Assembly: GCA_902478715.1 (NCBI GenBank)
Contig: CABSMC010000026.1
Coordinates: 1 to 31,907, forward strand
DNA length: 31,907 nucleotides
Reading direction: 5' to 3'
Source of the DNA: an uncultured Adlercreutzia sp.
GTDB taxonomy: Bacteria; Actinomycetota; Coriobacteriia; Coriobacteriales; Eggerthellaceae
Both the position numbers and the translations under genes were made by a program. Shown one piece after another: positions 7,299-14,453 of this stretch. The notes below the pieces were generated by a model. That model did not search any database and was not told the origin of the DNA. It saw nothing but the letters and a program-made list of their open reading frames with translations. The stretch's first letter is position 1; each line of letters begins with the position of its first letter.

Positions 7299-7457
7299 AA
7301 ATGAATGAATGATCTTTTCCGTGAGAGCGTTCAGCTGCTCGATCTCCTCGAGCGTCAGGGTCGACAGAATGCGATCGGCCACCTCGGACTGCGCGGCGCA
7401 GCGCTTCTCGGCCAGCTTATCGCCCTCGGGCGTGATGCGCACGGTCTAGGCGCGCTG
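7299..7457 (-). pseudogene. C-terminal remnant of a MarR-family regulator
   Basis: The frame reads GQRA-stop-TVRITPEGDKLAEK, then a helix-forming stretch with LSTLTLEEIEQLNALTEKI. This is the wing and C-terminal dimerisation helix of a MarR repressor, which normally reads DRRAYTVRLTPEG; the TAG at 7446-7448 sits where the tyrosine would be. The DNA-binding N-terminal part is missing. The sequence directly upstream is the 3' end of the Rpn-family nuclease gene, whose TGA is only a few bases away. A simple explanation is that arrival of the nuclease gene replaced the 5' part of marR. After residue 48 the frame continues without family resemblance through a hairpin. Confidence 0.7.
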
Positions 7458-7460
7458 GCC

Positions 7461-8288
7461 TCATATTCCGATCTCGGCGTAGAGCTCCTCGCGGCGCACC
7501 TTGTCCTCCACCGCCGCGGCCACGTCTTCGGAGCGGCCGTCGGCCAGCAGAGCGCCGACGAGGGCGCCAAGCCGGGCCTCGCCTTCCTCCCGGCCCTCCT
7601 CGCGACCTTCCTCCCGGCCTTCCTCACGGCCCTCCTCGCGCGCCCGGCGGCAGCGCATCTCGGTCTCCTGCTCGTAGGTAAGCACGCGATCCACCCACTC
7701 CCTGTCCTCGTTGAACACGCCGACCAGGGCGTCGATCTCCGACGACAGGGGCCCTTCGGCCTCCCCGGTCCGGAGGTATCGTAGCACATCCCGCAGCCCG
7801 GGGTCGGCGGAAGCCTCCCACGCCGAGGCGTTCAGCACCACCCACGGGGAGGCGTCGCCCACGGCGAGGTCGGGATGGGCCCCGCACCTGCGCTCGATCA
7901 CGTACGCCGGGTCGCCCTTGCCGTAGGCGTCGTGGCGGCAGAAGAACAGCACGTAGCTCTCGGGCAGATCGCCGAAGCCCTCGCCCGACCCCAGCTCCCC
8001 CACGTCCATGGCCGCCTGGTAGTAGCGCATGCGGCGGCCCAGGTCTCGCTCCCTGGCGACCTGCATCTCGATGTCGTAGACTCGCCCGTCGCCCCGGGCG
8101 AACACGTCCAGGCGCACGCCCCGGCCGGCGGCCAGCGGCTCGAAGCACTGCTCGGCGTTCAGGTAGGAGATCTCCCCCGCCTCTATCCCCAGCGCGGCGC
8201 GCAGCACCTTGCGGCACACCCCTTCATCGCATAGTACGCGATTGAACATCCAACGATCCTGGAACTTGAGTCTTCTCTCTCCCATCAT
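7461..8288 (-). CDS. Rpn-family recombination-promoting nuclease / PD-(D/E)XK putative transposase
   Basis: 275 residues. The N-terminus (LKFQDRWMFNRVLCDEGVCRKVL) and the segment VRLDVFARGDGRVYDIEMQV carry the D-x(n)-ExQ arrangement of the PDDEXK_2 nuclease family, named for RpnA-E, which are DNA endonucleases promoting RecA-independent recombination. Residues about 215-235 are four to five tandem copies of REEG, encoded by 12-bp repeats, a known feature of the family's C-terminal region. The start is ATG-ATG after AAGGAG; either is possible. Such genes are multicopy and mobile in many gut bacteria. This copy abuts a MarR remnant, consistent with insertion. No terminal inverted repeats of a classical insertion sequence were found. 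Confidence 0.85.
   Translation of the reverse strand: MMGERRLKFQDRWMFNRVLCDEGVCRKVLRAALGIEAGEISYLNAEQCFEPLAAGRGVRLDVFARGDGRVYDIEMQVARERDLGRRMRYYQAAMDVGELGSGEGFGDLPESYVLFFCRHDAYGKGDPAYVIERRCGAHPDLAVGDASPWVVLNASAWEASADPGLRDVLRYLRTGEAEGPLSSEIDALVGVFNEDREWVDRVLTYEQETEMRCRRAREEGREEGREEGREEGREEGEARLGALVGALLADGRSEDVAAAVEDKVRREELYAEIGI
7584..7647. repeat. 12-bp tandem repeats coding for REEG units
   Basis: About five copies of a 12-bp unit (minus-strand pattern GARGGNCGNGAG) inside the Rpn-family gene. Copies differ at third codon positions, so they keep the frame and the amino acids. Copy number could vary by slippage. Confidence 0.75.
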
Positions 8289-8855
8289 GTATCTCCTTCG
8301 ATCGGCACTTCGCTAGCGAGGGCATTCTGCCAGAGCACGACCGCAGAAATGACGCGGGAATGTCCCGATCCGTTCCCCGCGCCGACCGAGACGGAGTCGC
8401 AATGCCGCCAAGAGGCGCCATTGGCGACGAACAGCCTTGAAATTGCGCAGAATCACGAGTTATCAGCGTCTGCTCACACATTCGCACCCTTTCTTTATAC
8501 ATTATTCGTTAATTTCGTCCGCATTTTTCTTCTGCTGACGCTTATAACTCAAGATCTCAGGCAAATTCCGCCCATTCGCTTACTATCGAGCGGTCGAGCA
8601 CGCCTTCCGAGTAAAACTGGTAACCAACTTACGGTTGCGTAAGGTTGGAAGTTGCTGGGGGCGGGGACGGCGCGCGGGCTTACAATGGGCTGCGATGCTT
8701 GCCGTCGCGCTTGAGCGCACGAACCTCGCGCCCGCGCTACCGCGCCCGAGCCTTGCGCGCGAGCCCCACGTCCGAACCTCGCGCCTGGGCCTTATGTCCG
8801 AGCGCCACGCCCTGCGCGGACGGCACCTGTGAACATCGCCGAAAGAGAGGCAGCC
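8289..8855. other. Intergenic region between the nuclease gene and the two-component system
   Basis: This 567-nt gap holds no convincing gene. The part at about 8440-8640 is clearly more AT-rich than the surroundings, with TTATACATTATTCG-like sequence. It contains the palindrome at 8628-8643 and a TACAAT hexamer at 8681-8686. Short open frames on both strands lack ribosome-binding sites and family resemblance. Confidence 0.5.
8628..8643 (+). promoter_or_regulatory. Candidate response-regulator box upstream of the two-component genes
   Basis: CTTACG-GTTG-CGTAAG is a perfect inverted repeat. The same CGTAAG hexamer with an adjacent CAAC/GTTG recurs at 10745-10761 before the transporter genes. 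A TACAAT -10-like hexamer (8681-8686) follows 37 nt later with no recognisable -35, as expected for an activated promoter. Confidence 0.5.
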
Positions 8856-9530
8856 ATGGCCCAGCGCATTTATCTCATCGAAGACGATACCGCCCTGCGC
8901 ACGGAGCTGGCCCACGTGCTGGAGCTTTCCGGCTACGCCGTGGCGGCCTACGAGGGCACCTGGGGCGACACCGCGGCCCGTGCCCTCGCTGCCGAGCCCG
9001 ACTGCATCGTGCTCGATCTGAAGCTGCCCGGCGCCGACGGGCATTCCATCTGCCGCGACATTCGGGCCAAAAGCTCGGTGCCCATCCTCATGCTCACCTC
9101 CTCGGAAAGCGAGTTCGACGAGGTCATGGCCATGAACCTGGGGGCCGACGACTACGTGACCAAGCCCTATCGGCCCGCCGTGCTGCTCGCGCATCTGCAG
9201 GCGTTGCTGCGGCGCAGCGCGAGCCCTGCTGCCGGCATGACGATCCTTCACAAAGGCGTAACGCTGAACATGGGCGCCGGCACCGTGGAATTCCGAGGAC
9301 GCACCGCCGAGCTCACGCGCAACGAGCTGCGCATCCTGCAGACGCTCATGCGCAACCCCGGCGTGGTGGTACCGCGCAGCGAGATCATGTGCGCCCTGTG
9401 GGAATCCGACGCCTTCATCGACGACAACACGCTAACCGTGAATGTGAACCGCTTACGCAAGACCCTCGGTTCCCTAGGCGTTCCGGAGGACTTCCTCGCC
9501 ACCCGCCGCGGTGTGGGGTACACGGTATGA
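8856..9530 (+). CDS. OmpR/PhoB-family response regulator (BceR-like)
   Basis: 224 residues. The receiver domain (about 1-115) shows the acidic pair E9-D10-D11, phosphoacceptor D54 in IVLDLKLPG, T81 and K103 in VTKPYRP. A winged-helix DNA-binding domain follows (about 130-224; ELTRNELRILQTLMRNPGVVVPRSEIM ... VNRLRKTLG ... TRRGVGYTV). The ATG at 8856 has GAGAGG 5 nt upstream; an in-frame GTG at 8829 is less likely. The kinase start overlaps its stop (ATGA). The neighbouring FtsX-type transporter indicates a BceRS-type system that senses peptide antibiotics or envelope stress and drives the transporter; the ligand is unknown. Confidence 0.92.
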   Translation: MAQRIYLIEDDTALRTELAHVLELSGYAVAAYEGTWGDTAARALAAEPDCIVLDLKLPGADGHSICRDIRAKSSVPILMLTSSESEFDEVMAMNLGADDYVTKPYRPAVLLAHLQALLRRSASPAAGMTILHKGVTLNMGAGTVEFRGRTAELTRNELRILQTLMRNPGVVVPRSEIMCALWESDAFIDDNTLTVNVNRLRKTLGSLGVPEDFLATRRGVGYTV

Positions 9531-10693
9531 GCGGGCACAACACAGTGGCACGCGAGGACTGCGAGATCTCTTGCGCGTCGCATGCTGCGGAAGGGGACCG
9601 CGACGCGAGCGCCGCAGGAGAACGCGTCAACGCGCACACCGCCAATGCGCCCATCGCTGCCTTCACGCCCGCTTCCTATGTGCGCGACAACGTCATCGGT
9701 CTCGCGGCTTTTTTGCTCGCCCTCGCCAGCACCGTGCTCATTCTGCCTGCGCTCGGCGTGAACTCGTCGGGGGTTCTGCTCGTCGCCGACATTCTTACGC
9801 TCATCGCGCTGGGCGCCGGCTTTCTGGACTACCGCCGCAAAGCCGCCTTCTATCACGAATTGCACCACCTTACCGAGCAGCTGCGCCAAGCCTGCGTACT
9901 TCCCTCCCTCATCGCCGAGCCGCCTTTTCTGGAAGGCGAGATCACTTACGATGTGGCCCGTCGCCTCTCCCAGCTTTCCGCCGAGGAGACAGCCGCCCTG
10001 CGCGACGACGCGGCCGCCTACCGCCGTTACGTGGAACTGTGGATCCACGAGATAAAGACGCCCATCGCCGCCATCAAGCTCATGCTCGCCAACAACCCCG
10101 GGCCCGAGTCGGCCAAAGTGGCCCGCGAGCTGGAACGCATCGAGGCCCAGGTGGACCAGGCCCTCTATTACGCGCGATCCACCTCGGTCGAGCGCGACTA
10201 CGCCATCCGCGAAGTAAATTTGGCCGATGCGGCGCGGGAAGCCTGCAAGCGCCACAGCCGCTTCCTCATCGAGAAAGGCTGCACCCCCGCCTTTGACATT
10301 CCCGACGCCCTAACGGTGCTGGCCGACGAGCCCTGGCTCGTGTTCATCTTGGGACAGGTGGTCACCAACGCGGCGAAGTACGGCGCCACCACCCTCGCCT
10401 TCACCGTCCGCGAGGAGGAGCCCGGCACCTCCCGAGGCCGCACGGTGCTTGAGGTGCGCGACAACGGCTGCGGCATCCCCGCCGCCGACGTGCCCCGCGT
10501 GTTCGAGCGCGGCTTCACCGGCCAGGTCGGCCGCACCCACGGTTCGGCCACGGGCATGGGCCTTTACTTGGTAGCGAGCTTGTGCGCTTCCATGGGACTG
10601 CACGTAGGCCTCGCCAGCGAAGAGGGCACGGGCACCCGCGTCATCCTCACCTTCCCCCACGACCGCACCCGCAAGGAACTCTTCGGCGCATAG
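9527..10693 (+). CDS. Intramembrane-sensing sensor histidine kinase (BceS-like)
   Basis: 388 residues. Two closely spaced transmembrane helices (about 53-75 and 82-100) leave almost no extracellular loop, the hallmark of intramembrane-sensing kinases that read the state of a partner ABC transporter. The dimerisation/phosphoacceptor motif is WIHEIKTPIAAIKL with H174. The ATPase domain has N281 (VTNAAKYG), D312 (DNGCGIP) and the G2 box ATGMGLYL (341-348). The start is the ATG overlapping the regulator stop. A roughly 45-residue hydrophilic extension precedes the first helix, longer than in B. subtilis BceS. The open frame continues upstream across the regulator gene but has no suitable start there. 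Confidence 0.92.
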   Translation: MSGHNTVAREDCEISCASHAAEGDRDASAAGERVNAHTANAPIAAFTPASYVRDNVIGLAAFLLALASTVLILPALGVNSSGVLLVADILTLIALGAGFLDYRRKAAFYHELHHLTEQLRQACVLPSLIAEPPFLEGEITYDVARRLSQLSAEETAALRDDAAAYRRYVELWIHEIKTPIAAIKLMLANNPGPESAKVARELERIEAQVDQALYYARSTSVERDYAIREVNLADAAREACKRHSRFLIEKGCTPAFDIPDALTVLADEPWLVFILGQVVTNAAKYGATTLAFTVREEEPGTSRGRTVLEVRDNGCGIPAADVPRVFERGFTGQVGRTHGSATGMGLYLVASLCASMGLHVGLASEEGTGTRVILTFPHDRTRKELFGA

Positions 10694-10744
10694 GAGACGC
10701 GGCGCAGGTAGAAACAGGTAGAAACCCGCGCAACCTAACACATT

Positions 10745-10761
10745 CGTAAGTCAACCGTAAG
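10745..10761 (+). promoter_or_regulatory. Candidate response-regulator box upstream of the transporter unit
   Basis: CGTAAG-TCAAC-CGTAAG is a direct repeat with 11-bp periodicity, typical of OmpR-family binding sites. Its reverse complement shares CTTACGGTTG with the box at 8628-8643. A TAGGAT hexamer follows 32 nt downstream. Confidence 0.5.
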
Positions 10762-10835
10762 CCCGATCGATGGAACCATGCGCGCCTCCTCTTTAGGATG
10801 AATTCAAGCTCGCAATCCGTCAAGTGCAGGAGACG

Positions 10836-10924
10836 GATACGGGGCGTTCCGACCGAGCGAGTTCCGCAGCGACTGGAAATGCCCAGTGGGCATTTCCACA
10901 AAGCGAGGACTGTCTGAGCGAATC
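10836..10924. repeat. 89-nt dispersed palindromic repeat, copy B
   Basis: Ungapped match to 944-1032 (78/89). Core hairpin GGAAATGCCC-AGT-GGGCATTTCC. Two stem pairs differ from copy A with compensating changes on the other arm. Here it lies in a non-coding leader. Confidence 0.85.
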
Positions 10925-11022
10925 GGAATGCCGCGTAGCCGCCTCCGGAGGGACGGAGCAATCCATCGAGCCGCCTCTGGACAGATGGAACGCGAGCCGC
11001 ATATCCGAGAGAAAGGACTGTC

Positions 11023-11121
11023 GTGAACACTGCAGGGAAAATCATCCTGACGCTTGTTATCATCGGGGCCGTGGGGGCCTTCGTCTCCCGTCAGCTGCCT
11101 AAAACCGAGAGGAGCTACTAA
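11023..11121 (+). CDS. 32-residue single-helix membrane peptide upstream of the Bce-type transporter
   Basis: A GTG-initiated frame preceded by AAAGGA. The product has a short N-terminus, one hydrophobic segment (IILTLVIIGAVGAFV) and a polar, basic tail (SRQLPKTERSY), that is, a single membrane-spanning peptide. Its TAA overlaps the ATG of the ATPase gene (TAATG), and the ATPase ribosome-binding site GAGAGGAG lies inside its last codons, so the two are translationally coupled. Small hydrophobic peptides encoded with ABC transporters often act as subunits or regulators, but no family is recognised here. Alternatively it is only a leader frame that couples translation of the ATPase. Confidence 0.6.
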   Translation: MNTAGKIILTLVIIGAVGAFVSRQLPKTERSY

Positions 11122-12137
11122 TGGCCGAAGTGTACACCGAACCCACCCCCTCGGCCTTCGGCCCGCGCCCGACCGATCCCGGGATGCCCGTGCCCCTCGA
11201 TGGCGACGGAACGACGACGCTCGACGGCATTGCCGCCGCTTTCTCCCGCGAGAACTACGTGGCCGGAGCCGCCTCCGCGGCCAGCGCCGCCGGCGGAAAA
11301 GCCGCCCATGGCGCCCACCGCGCGGCCGAGCCCTCCCGTGCTTCCCATGCCGCGCGCCCCGCCAACGCGGGATCCCCCATCCTTTCGGTGCGCTCCATCG
11401 AGAAAGTCTTCGGCAGCCGCGACTCGGTCACCCACGCGCTGGCCGGTGTCAGCTTCGACGTGGCCGCCGGCGAGTTCGTCGGCATCATGGGGCCCTCCGG
11501 TTCTGGCAAAACAACGCTTCTGAACTGCGTCTCCACCATCGACACGGTCACGAGCGGCCACATCATCGTGGGCGGCCGCGACATCACCGGCATGTCGAAG
11601 CGCCAGTTGGCGAAGTTCCGCCGCGACGACTTGGGCTTCATCTTCCAGGACTCCAACCTGCTGGACACGTTCACCGGCTTCGAGAACATCTCGCTGGCCC
11701 TTACCATCAAAGGCGAGCCGGCCCGCGCCATTCCCGGCAAGGCGAACGCCATGGCCGCGCGCTTGGGCGTCGACGGCGTGCTGCAGAAGTATCCCTACCA
11801 GATGTCCGGCGGCCAGAAGCAACGCGTAGCCGCGGCCCGCGCCATGGTAACCGACCCGAAGCTCATCTTAGCCGACGAGCCCACCGGAGCCCTGGATTCC
11901 CGCGCCGCCACCGTCATGCTGGAGATCATGGAGATGATGAACGCGCAGATGGGCGCCACTATCATGATGGTCACCCACGACGCCTTCGCCGCCAGCTACA
12001 CGAACCGCGTGCTGTTCATCAAGGACGGCGCCGTGTTCAACGAGCTGCGCCGGGGCGATGAGGGCCGCGACGCGTTTTTCTCCCGCATCATGGAGGTCGT
12101 GTCGTTCCTCGGCGGGGAGGCCGGCCATGTATCTTAA
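11121..12137 (+). CDS. ABC transporter ATPase, BceA/MacB-like
   Basis: 338 residues. The ATPase domain begins near residue 87. Walker A is GPSGSGKT (124-131), the Q-loop Q176 lies in FIFQDSNLLDTF, the signature is SGGQKQR (229-235) and Walker B is LILADE (248-253), followed by a D-loop GALD. This is the BceA/LolD type that pairs with FtsX-like permeases and removes peptide antibiotics such as bacitracin or lantibiotics from the membrane. An 85-residue Ala/Gly/Pro-rich N-terminal extension is absent from typical BceA (about 250 residues); its start is supported by GAGAGGAG and by overlap with the small upstream gene. The stop overlaps the permease start by 11 nt. Confidence 0.92.
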   Translation: MAEVYTEPTPSAFGPRPTDPGMPVPLDGDGTTTLDGIAAAFSRENYVAGAASAASAAGGKAAHGAHRAAEPSRASHAARPANAGSPILSVRSIEKVFGSRDSVTHALAGVSFDVAAGEFVGIMGPSGSGKTTLLNCVSTIDTVTSGHIIVGGRDITGMSKRQLAKFRRDDLGFIFQDSNLLDTFTGFENISLALTIKGEPARAIPGKANAMAARLGVDGVLQKYPYQMSGGQKQRVAAARAMVTDPKLILADEPTGALDSRAATVMLEIMEMMNAQMGATIMMVTHDAFAASYTNRVLFIKDGAVFNELRRGDEGRDAFFSRIMEVVSFLGGEAGHVS

Positions 12138-14340
12138 GCTCGCCCTGCGCAACATCCGCCGGTCGGTGCGCGATTACGCCATCTACTTCATCACGCTCTT
12201 GTTCGGCGTGGCGGTGTTCTACGCGTTCAACTCCATCGGCAGCCAGCAGATCCTCTTCGACATGGAAACCTCGGCCTCCCGAAGCGTGTTCGACTCCACC
12301 ACCTACATACTGGGCATGTTCTCCGTGGTGGTGGCCTGCGTGCTGGGCTTCCTCATCCTGTACGCGAACCAGTTCCTCATCCGCCGCCGCAAGCGGGAGT
12401 TCGGCACCTACCTGGTGCTGGGCATGACGCCGGGACATGTGTCGCGCATCGTACTGTACGAGACGGTGCTCGTGGGGCTGCTTTCCCTGGCCGTGGGCCT
12501 CATCTGCGGCGTGCTGCTCTCCCAGGGACTGTCTTTTTTCACCGCCGCGCTGTTCAGCACGACGATGACCAACTACCAGTTCGTGTTCTCCCCCGACGCC
12601 TTCCTCGTCACGCTCGCCTGCTTCGCTGCCATTTACGTGGTGGTGGCCGCCTTCAACACCATCACCGTGAGCCGTTGCAAGCTCATCGACCTCATCCGCG
12701 CCGGCGAGAAGAACGAGCGCGCCGGCGTGCGCAACCCGTGGGTGTGCCTTGTGGGGTTCGTCGCAGCAGTGGCCATCCTCGCCTACGCCTACGGGCAGCT
12801 GATCGAGAATGGGCTCGTGATGCTGGACCAACCGGAGTTCCTTCGCGCCACCATCGGCATGCTCGTGGGATCGCTGCTGTTCTTCTGGTCGCTCGCCGGC
12901 TTCGCTATCGCCGTGCTCACGCAGCTGCGCGGCGTGTACCTGCGGAAGCTGAACCTGTTCACCGTGCGCCAGATTGCCAGCAAGGTGAACACGGCGTTTC
13001 TGTCGCTATGGGCCGTGTGCGTGCTGCTGTTCTTCTCCATCACCGTGTTTTCCTCGGGCATGGGACTCGTGGACGTGTTCGTTGGCGGCGCGGAACGCTC
13101 GAACCCCTATTCCGCCACTTTGGAGGCGGCCGTGTGGTACGGGCCCGACGGGTCGAAGGCTTCCTCATCGGGCGACCCGCTTGAGCGCCGCGCCGAGATG
13201 GAGGCCGAGGCCCCCGAGCGCCTGGCTCAGGCGGAGTCCTTCAACTGGGACATGGCTGCCGCCCTGCAAGAAGCCGCACCGGAGCTGTGGGCCGAGACCG
13301 TAGGCGCCTTCGCCCAGGTGAGCGCCTATTCAGCACCGGATATGACCTACGACCCCCTCGTTGCGGCCGCCGAAGCGACCGGCGCGGATCCGGCGACCCT
13401 GCGCCTGGACGACTTGGCCTCCGTGCGCGAGATGAGCATCTCCGTGGTGTCGCTCTCCGACTTCAACGGCGCCCGTGCACTGCAAGGCCAGAACCCCGTG
13501 GAACTGGCAGCGGGCACCTGCGCCTTGGCGAACAACATGGACATGGTGACGCCTTTGGCCCGCGCCGTGCTGGATGCGGCCCCCACGGTGACCATCGCCG
13601 GCGAGGAGTACACCCTGGCAGGCCCCCTGTACGACACGCAGCTGGAGGACAATGCCATGGCAGCCACGGCCCTGGTCGTCATTGCCCCCGACGAAGCCGT
13701 GAACGCCCTGAAGGCCGCCGGCTGCATTCCCGACACCCAGTACCTGAACGTGATGTACGCCGACAACGGCAAGACCGCCAGCGAGAACGATGCGGCCCTG
13801 GACGACATCGTGGCCGCTCTGCAGCCCCGCGACATGGGCGGCTTCGAGAAGGGCACCCAGGGAGCCGACGACCCCTACGCGAGCCTCTTGTGGCCGGTCA
13901 CGCGCATTCTCACGGCGAACGAGATGCTCTCCCAATCCGCCGGGCTGCGCCTCATGATCACGTACCTGGCGCTCTACATCGGCTTCGTCTTCCTCATTTC
14001 CACGGCGGCTATCTTGGCCATCCAGCAACTTTCCCAAACGTCCGACTCGGCACCGCGCTACCGCATCCTGTGGAAGCTCGGCTGCGACCGCGGCATGATC
14101 AACCGGTCGCTTCTAGCCCAGGTGCTCGTGTACTTCCTCGTGCCGCTGGGGCTGGCGGTATGTCATTCCGTCTGCGCCATCGGCGTGCTGTCCGATTCCC
14201 TGCTGGACGCCATCGGCGTGTCCTCGGCCGGCCCCATCATGATGGCCGCCGCCCTCACCCTCGTCATCTACGGCGGCTACATGCTGGTGACCTACCTGGC
14301 CGCCCGCGGTATCGTAAAGGGCTCGCTTATGGAAGGATAA
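12127..14340 (+). CDS. FtsX-type ABC transporter permease, BceB-like
   Basis: 737 residues from the ATG at 12127, which overlaps the ATPase gene. The layout is that of BceB: seven hydrophobic helices in the N-terminal half (first at about 17-36; FtsX segment ESV-like YETVLVGLLSLAVGLICGVL), a large extracellular domain of about 295 residues (about 315-608), then three C-terminal helices (609-632, about 670-690 and 705-730). The extracellular domain is larger than the roughly 200 residues usual for BceB and would contact the peptide ligand and signal to the kinase. With 8856-12137 it forms a complete Bce-type resistance module. The antibiotic recognised cannot be read from the sequence. Confidence 0.9.
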   Translation: MYLKLALRNIRRSVRDYAIYFITLLFGVAVFYAFNSIGSQQILFDMETSASRSVFDSTTYILGMFSVVVACVLGFLILYANQFLIRRRKREFGTYLVLGMTPGHVSRIVLYETVLVGLLSLAVGLICGVLLSQGLSFFTAALFSTTMTNYQFVFSPDAFLVTLACFAAIYVVVAAFNTITVSRCKLIDLIRAGEKNERAGVRNPWVCLVGFVAAVAILAYAYGQLIENGLVMLDQPEFLRATIGMLVGSLLFFWSLAGFAIAVLTQLRGVYLRKLNLFTVRQIASKVNTAFLSLWAVCVLLFFSITVFSSGMGLVDVFVGGAERSNPYSATLEAAVWYGPDGSKASSSGDPLERRAEMEAEAPERLAQAESFNWDMAAALQEAAPELWAETVGAFAQVSAYSAPDMTYDPLVAAAEATGADPATLRLDDLASVREMSISVVSLSDFNGARALQGQNPVELAAGTCALANNMDMVTPLARAVLDAAPTVTIAGEEYTLAGPLYDTQLEDNAMAATALVVIAPDEAVNALKAAGCIPDTQYLNVMYADNGKTASENDAALDDIVAALQPRDMGGFEKGTQGADDPYASLLWPVTRILTANEMLSQSAGLRLMITYLALYIGFVFLISTAAILAIQQLSQTSDSAPRYRILWKLGCDRGMINRSLLAQVLVYFLVPLGLAVCHSVCAIGVLSDSLLDAIGVSSAGPIMMAAALTLVIYGGYMLVTYLAARGIVKGSLMEG

Positions 14341-14353
14341 GCGCGATGCGGAC

Positions 14354-14404
14354 GGAGCGGCTTCAGGCGACCCCCTGAAAAGACCCATTGTTTGGAGCCG
14401 CTCC
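14354..14404 (+). terminator. Hairpin after the permease gene
   Basis: GGAGCGGCT (14354-14362) pairs with AGCCGCTCC (14396-14404), with TTCAGG/CCTGAA as an inner stem. It is a plausible end for the transporter transcript, though no T-run follows and the next promoter starts within 20 nt. Confidence 0.45.
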
Positions 14405-14442
14405 TTCTGCGACAGCGGTATAATGGGCGCAATTTCAGGGGG
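14371..14442 (+). promoter_or_regulatory. Promoter of the Crp/Fnr-type gene flanked by a 10-bp inverted repeat
   Basis: A TATAAT hexamer (14419-14424) lies between CCCCCTGAAA (14371-14380) and TTTCAGGGGG (14433-14442). The right arm sits just past the likely start site and partly covers the purine-rich ribosome-binding stretch. The arms could be operators or, in read-through RNA, sequester the ribosome-binding region. No -35 consensus is visible. Confidence 0.5.
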
Positions 14443-14453
14443 AAGGGAGAAAG

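Larger units (their letters stand above)
10694..11022. other. Leader region of the Bce-type transporter unit
   Basis: 329 nt without an annotated protein. It contains the CGTAAG direct repeat (10745-10761), a TAGGAT -10-like hexamer (10794-10799) and the second copy of the 89-nt dispersed repeat (10836-10924). Apparent frames here are translations of the repeat. Confidence 0.5.

Noticed and set aside
7461..8288. Complete insertion sequence around the Rpn-family gene
   Set aside because: No terminal inverted repeats or target duplications could be found at the gene borders.
8224..8502. 92-codon minus-strand frame at the nuclease gene's 5' end
   Set aside because: It overlaps the nuclease start in another frame and has no family resemblance. 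AAGAAAGGG lies inside it rather than before its start.
8645..9526. Long plus-strand extension of the kinase frame across the regulator gene
   Set aside because: It is an open frame only because of high GC. It is Arg/Pro-rich, has no ribosome-binding site, and overlaps a textbook response regulator in another frame.
10820..11002. 60-codon minus-strand frame and the similar frame at 721-1134
   Set aside because: Both share a peptide only because they translate the 89-nt repeat; this type of frame is a common false gene call.
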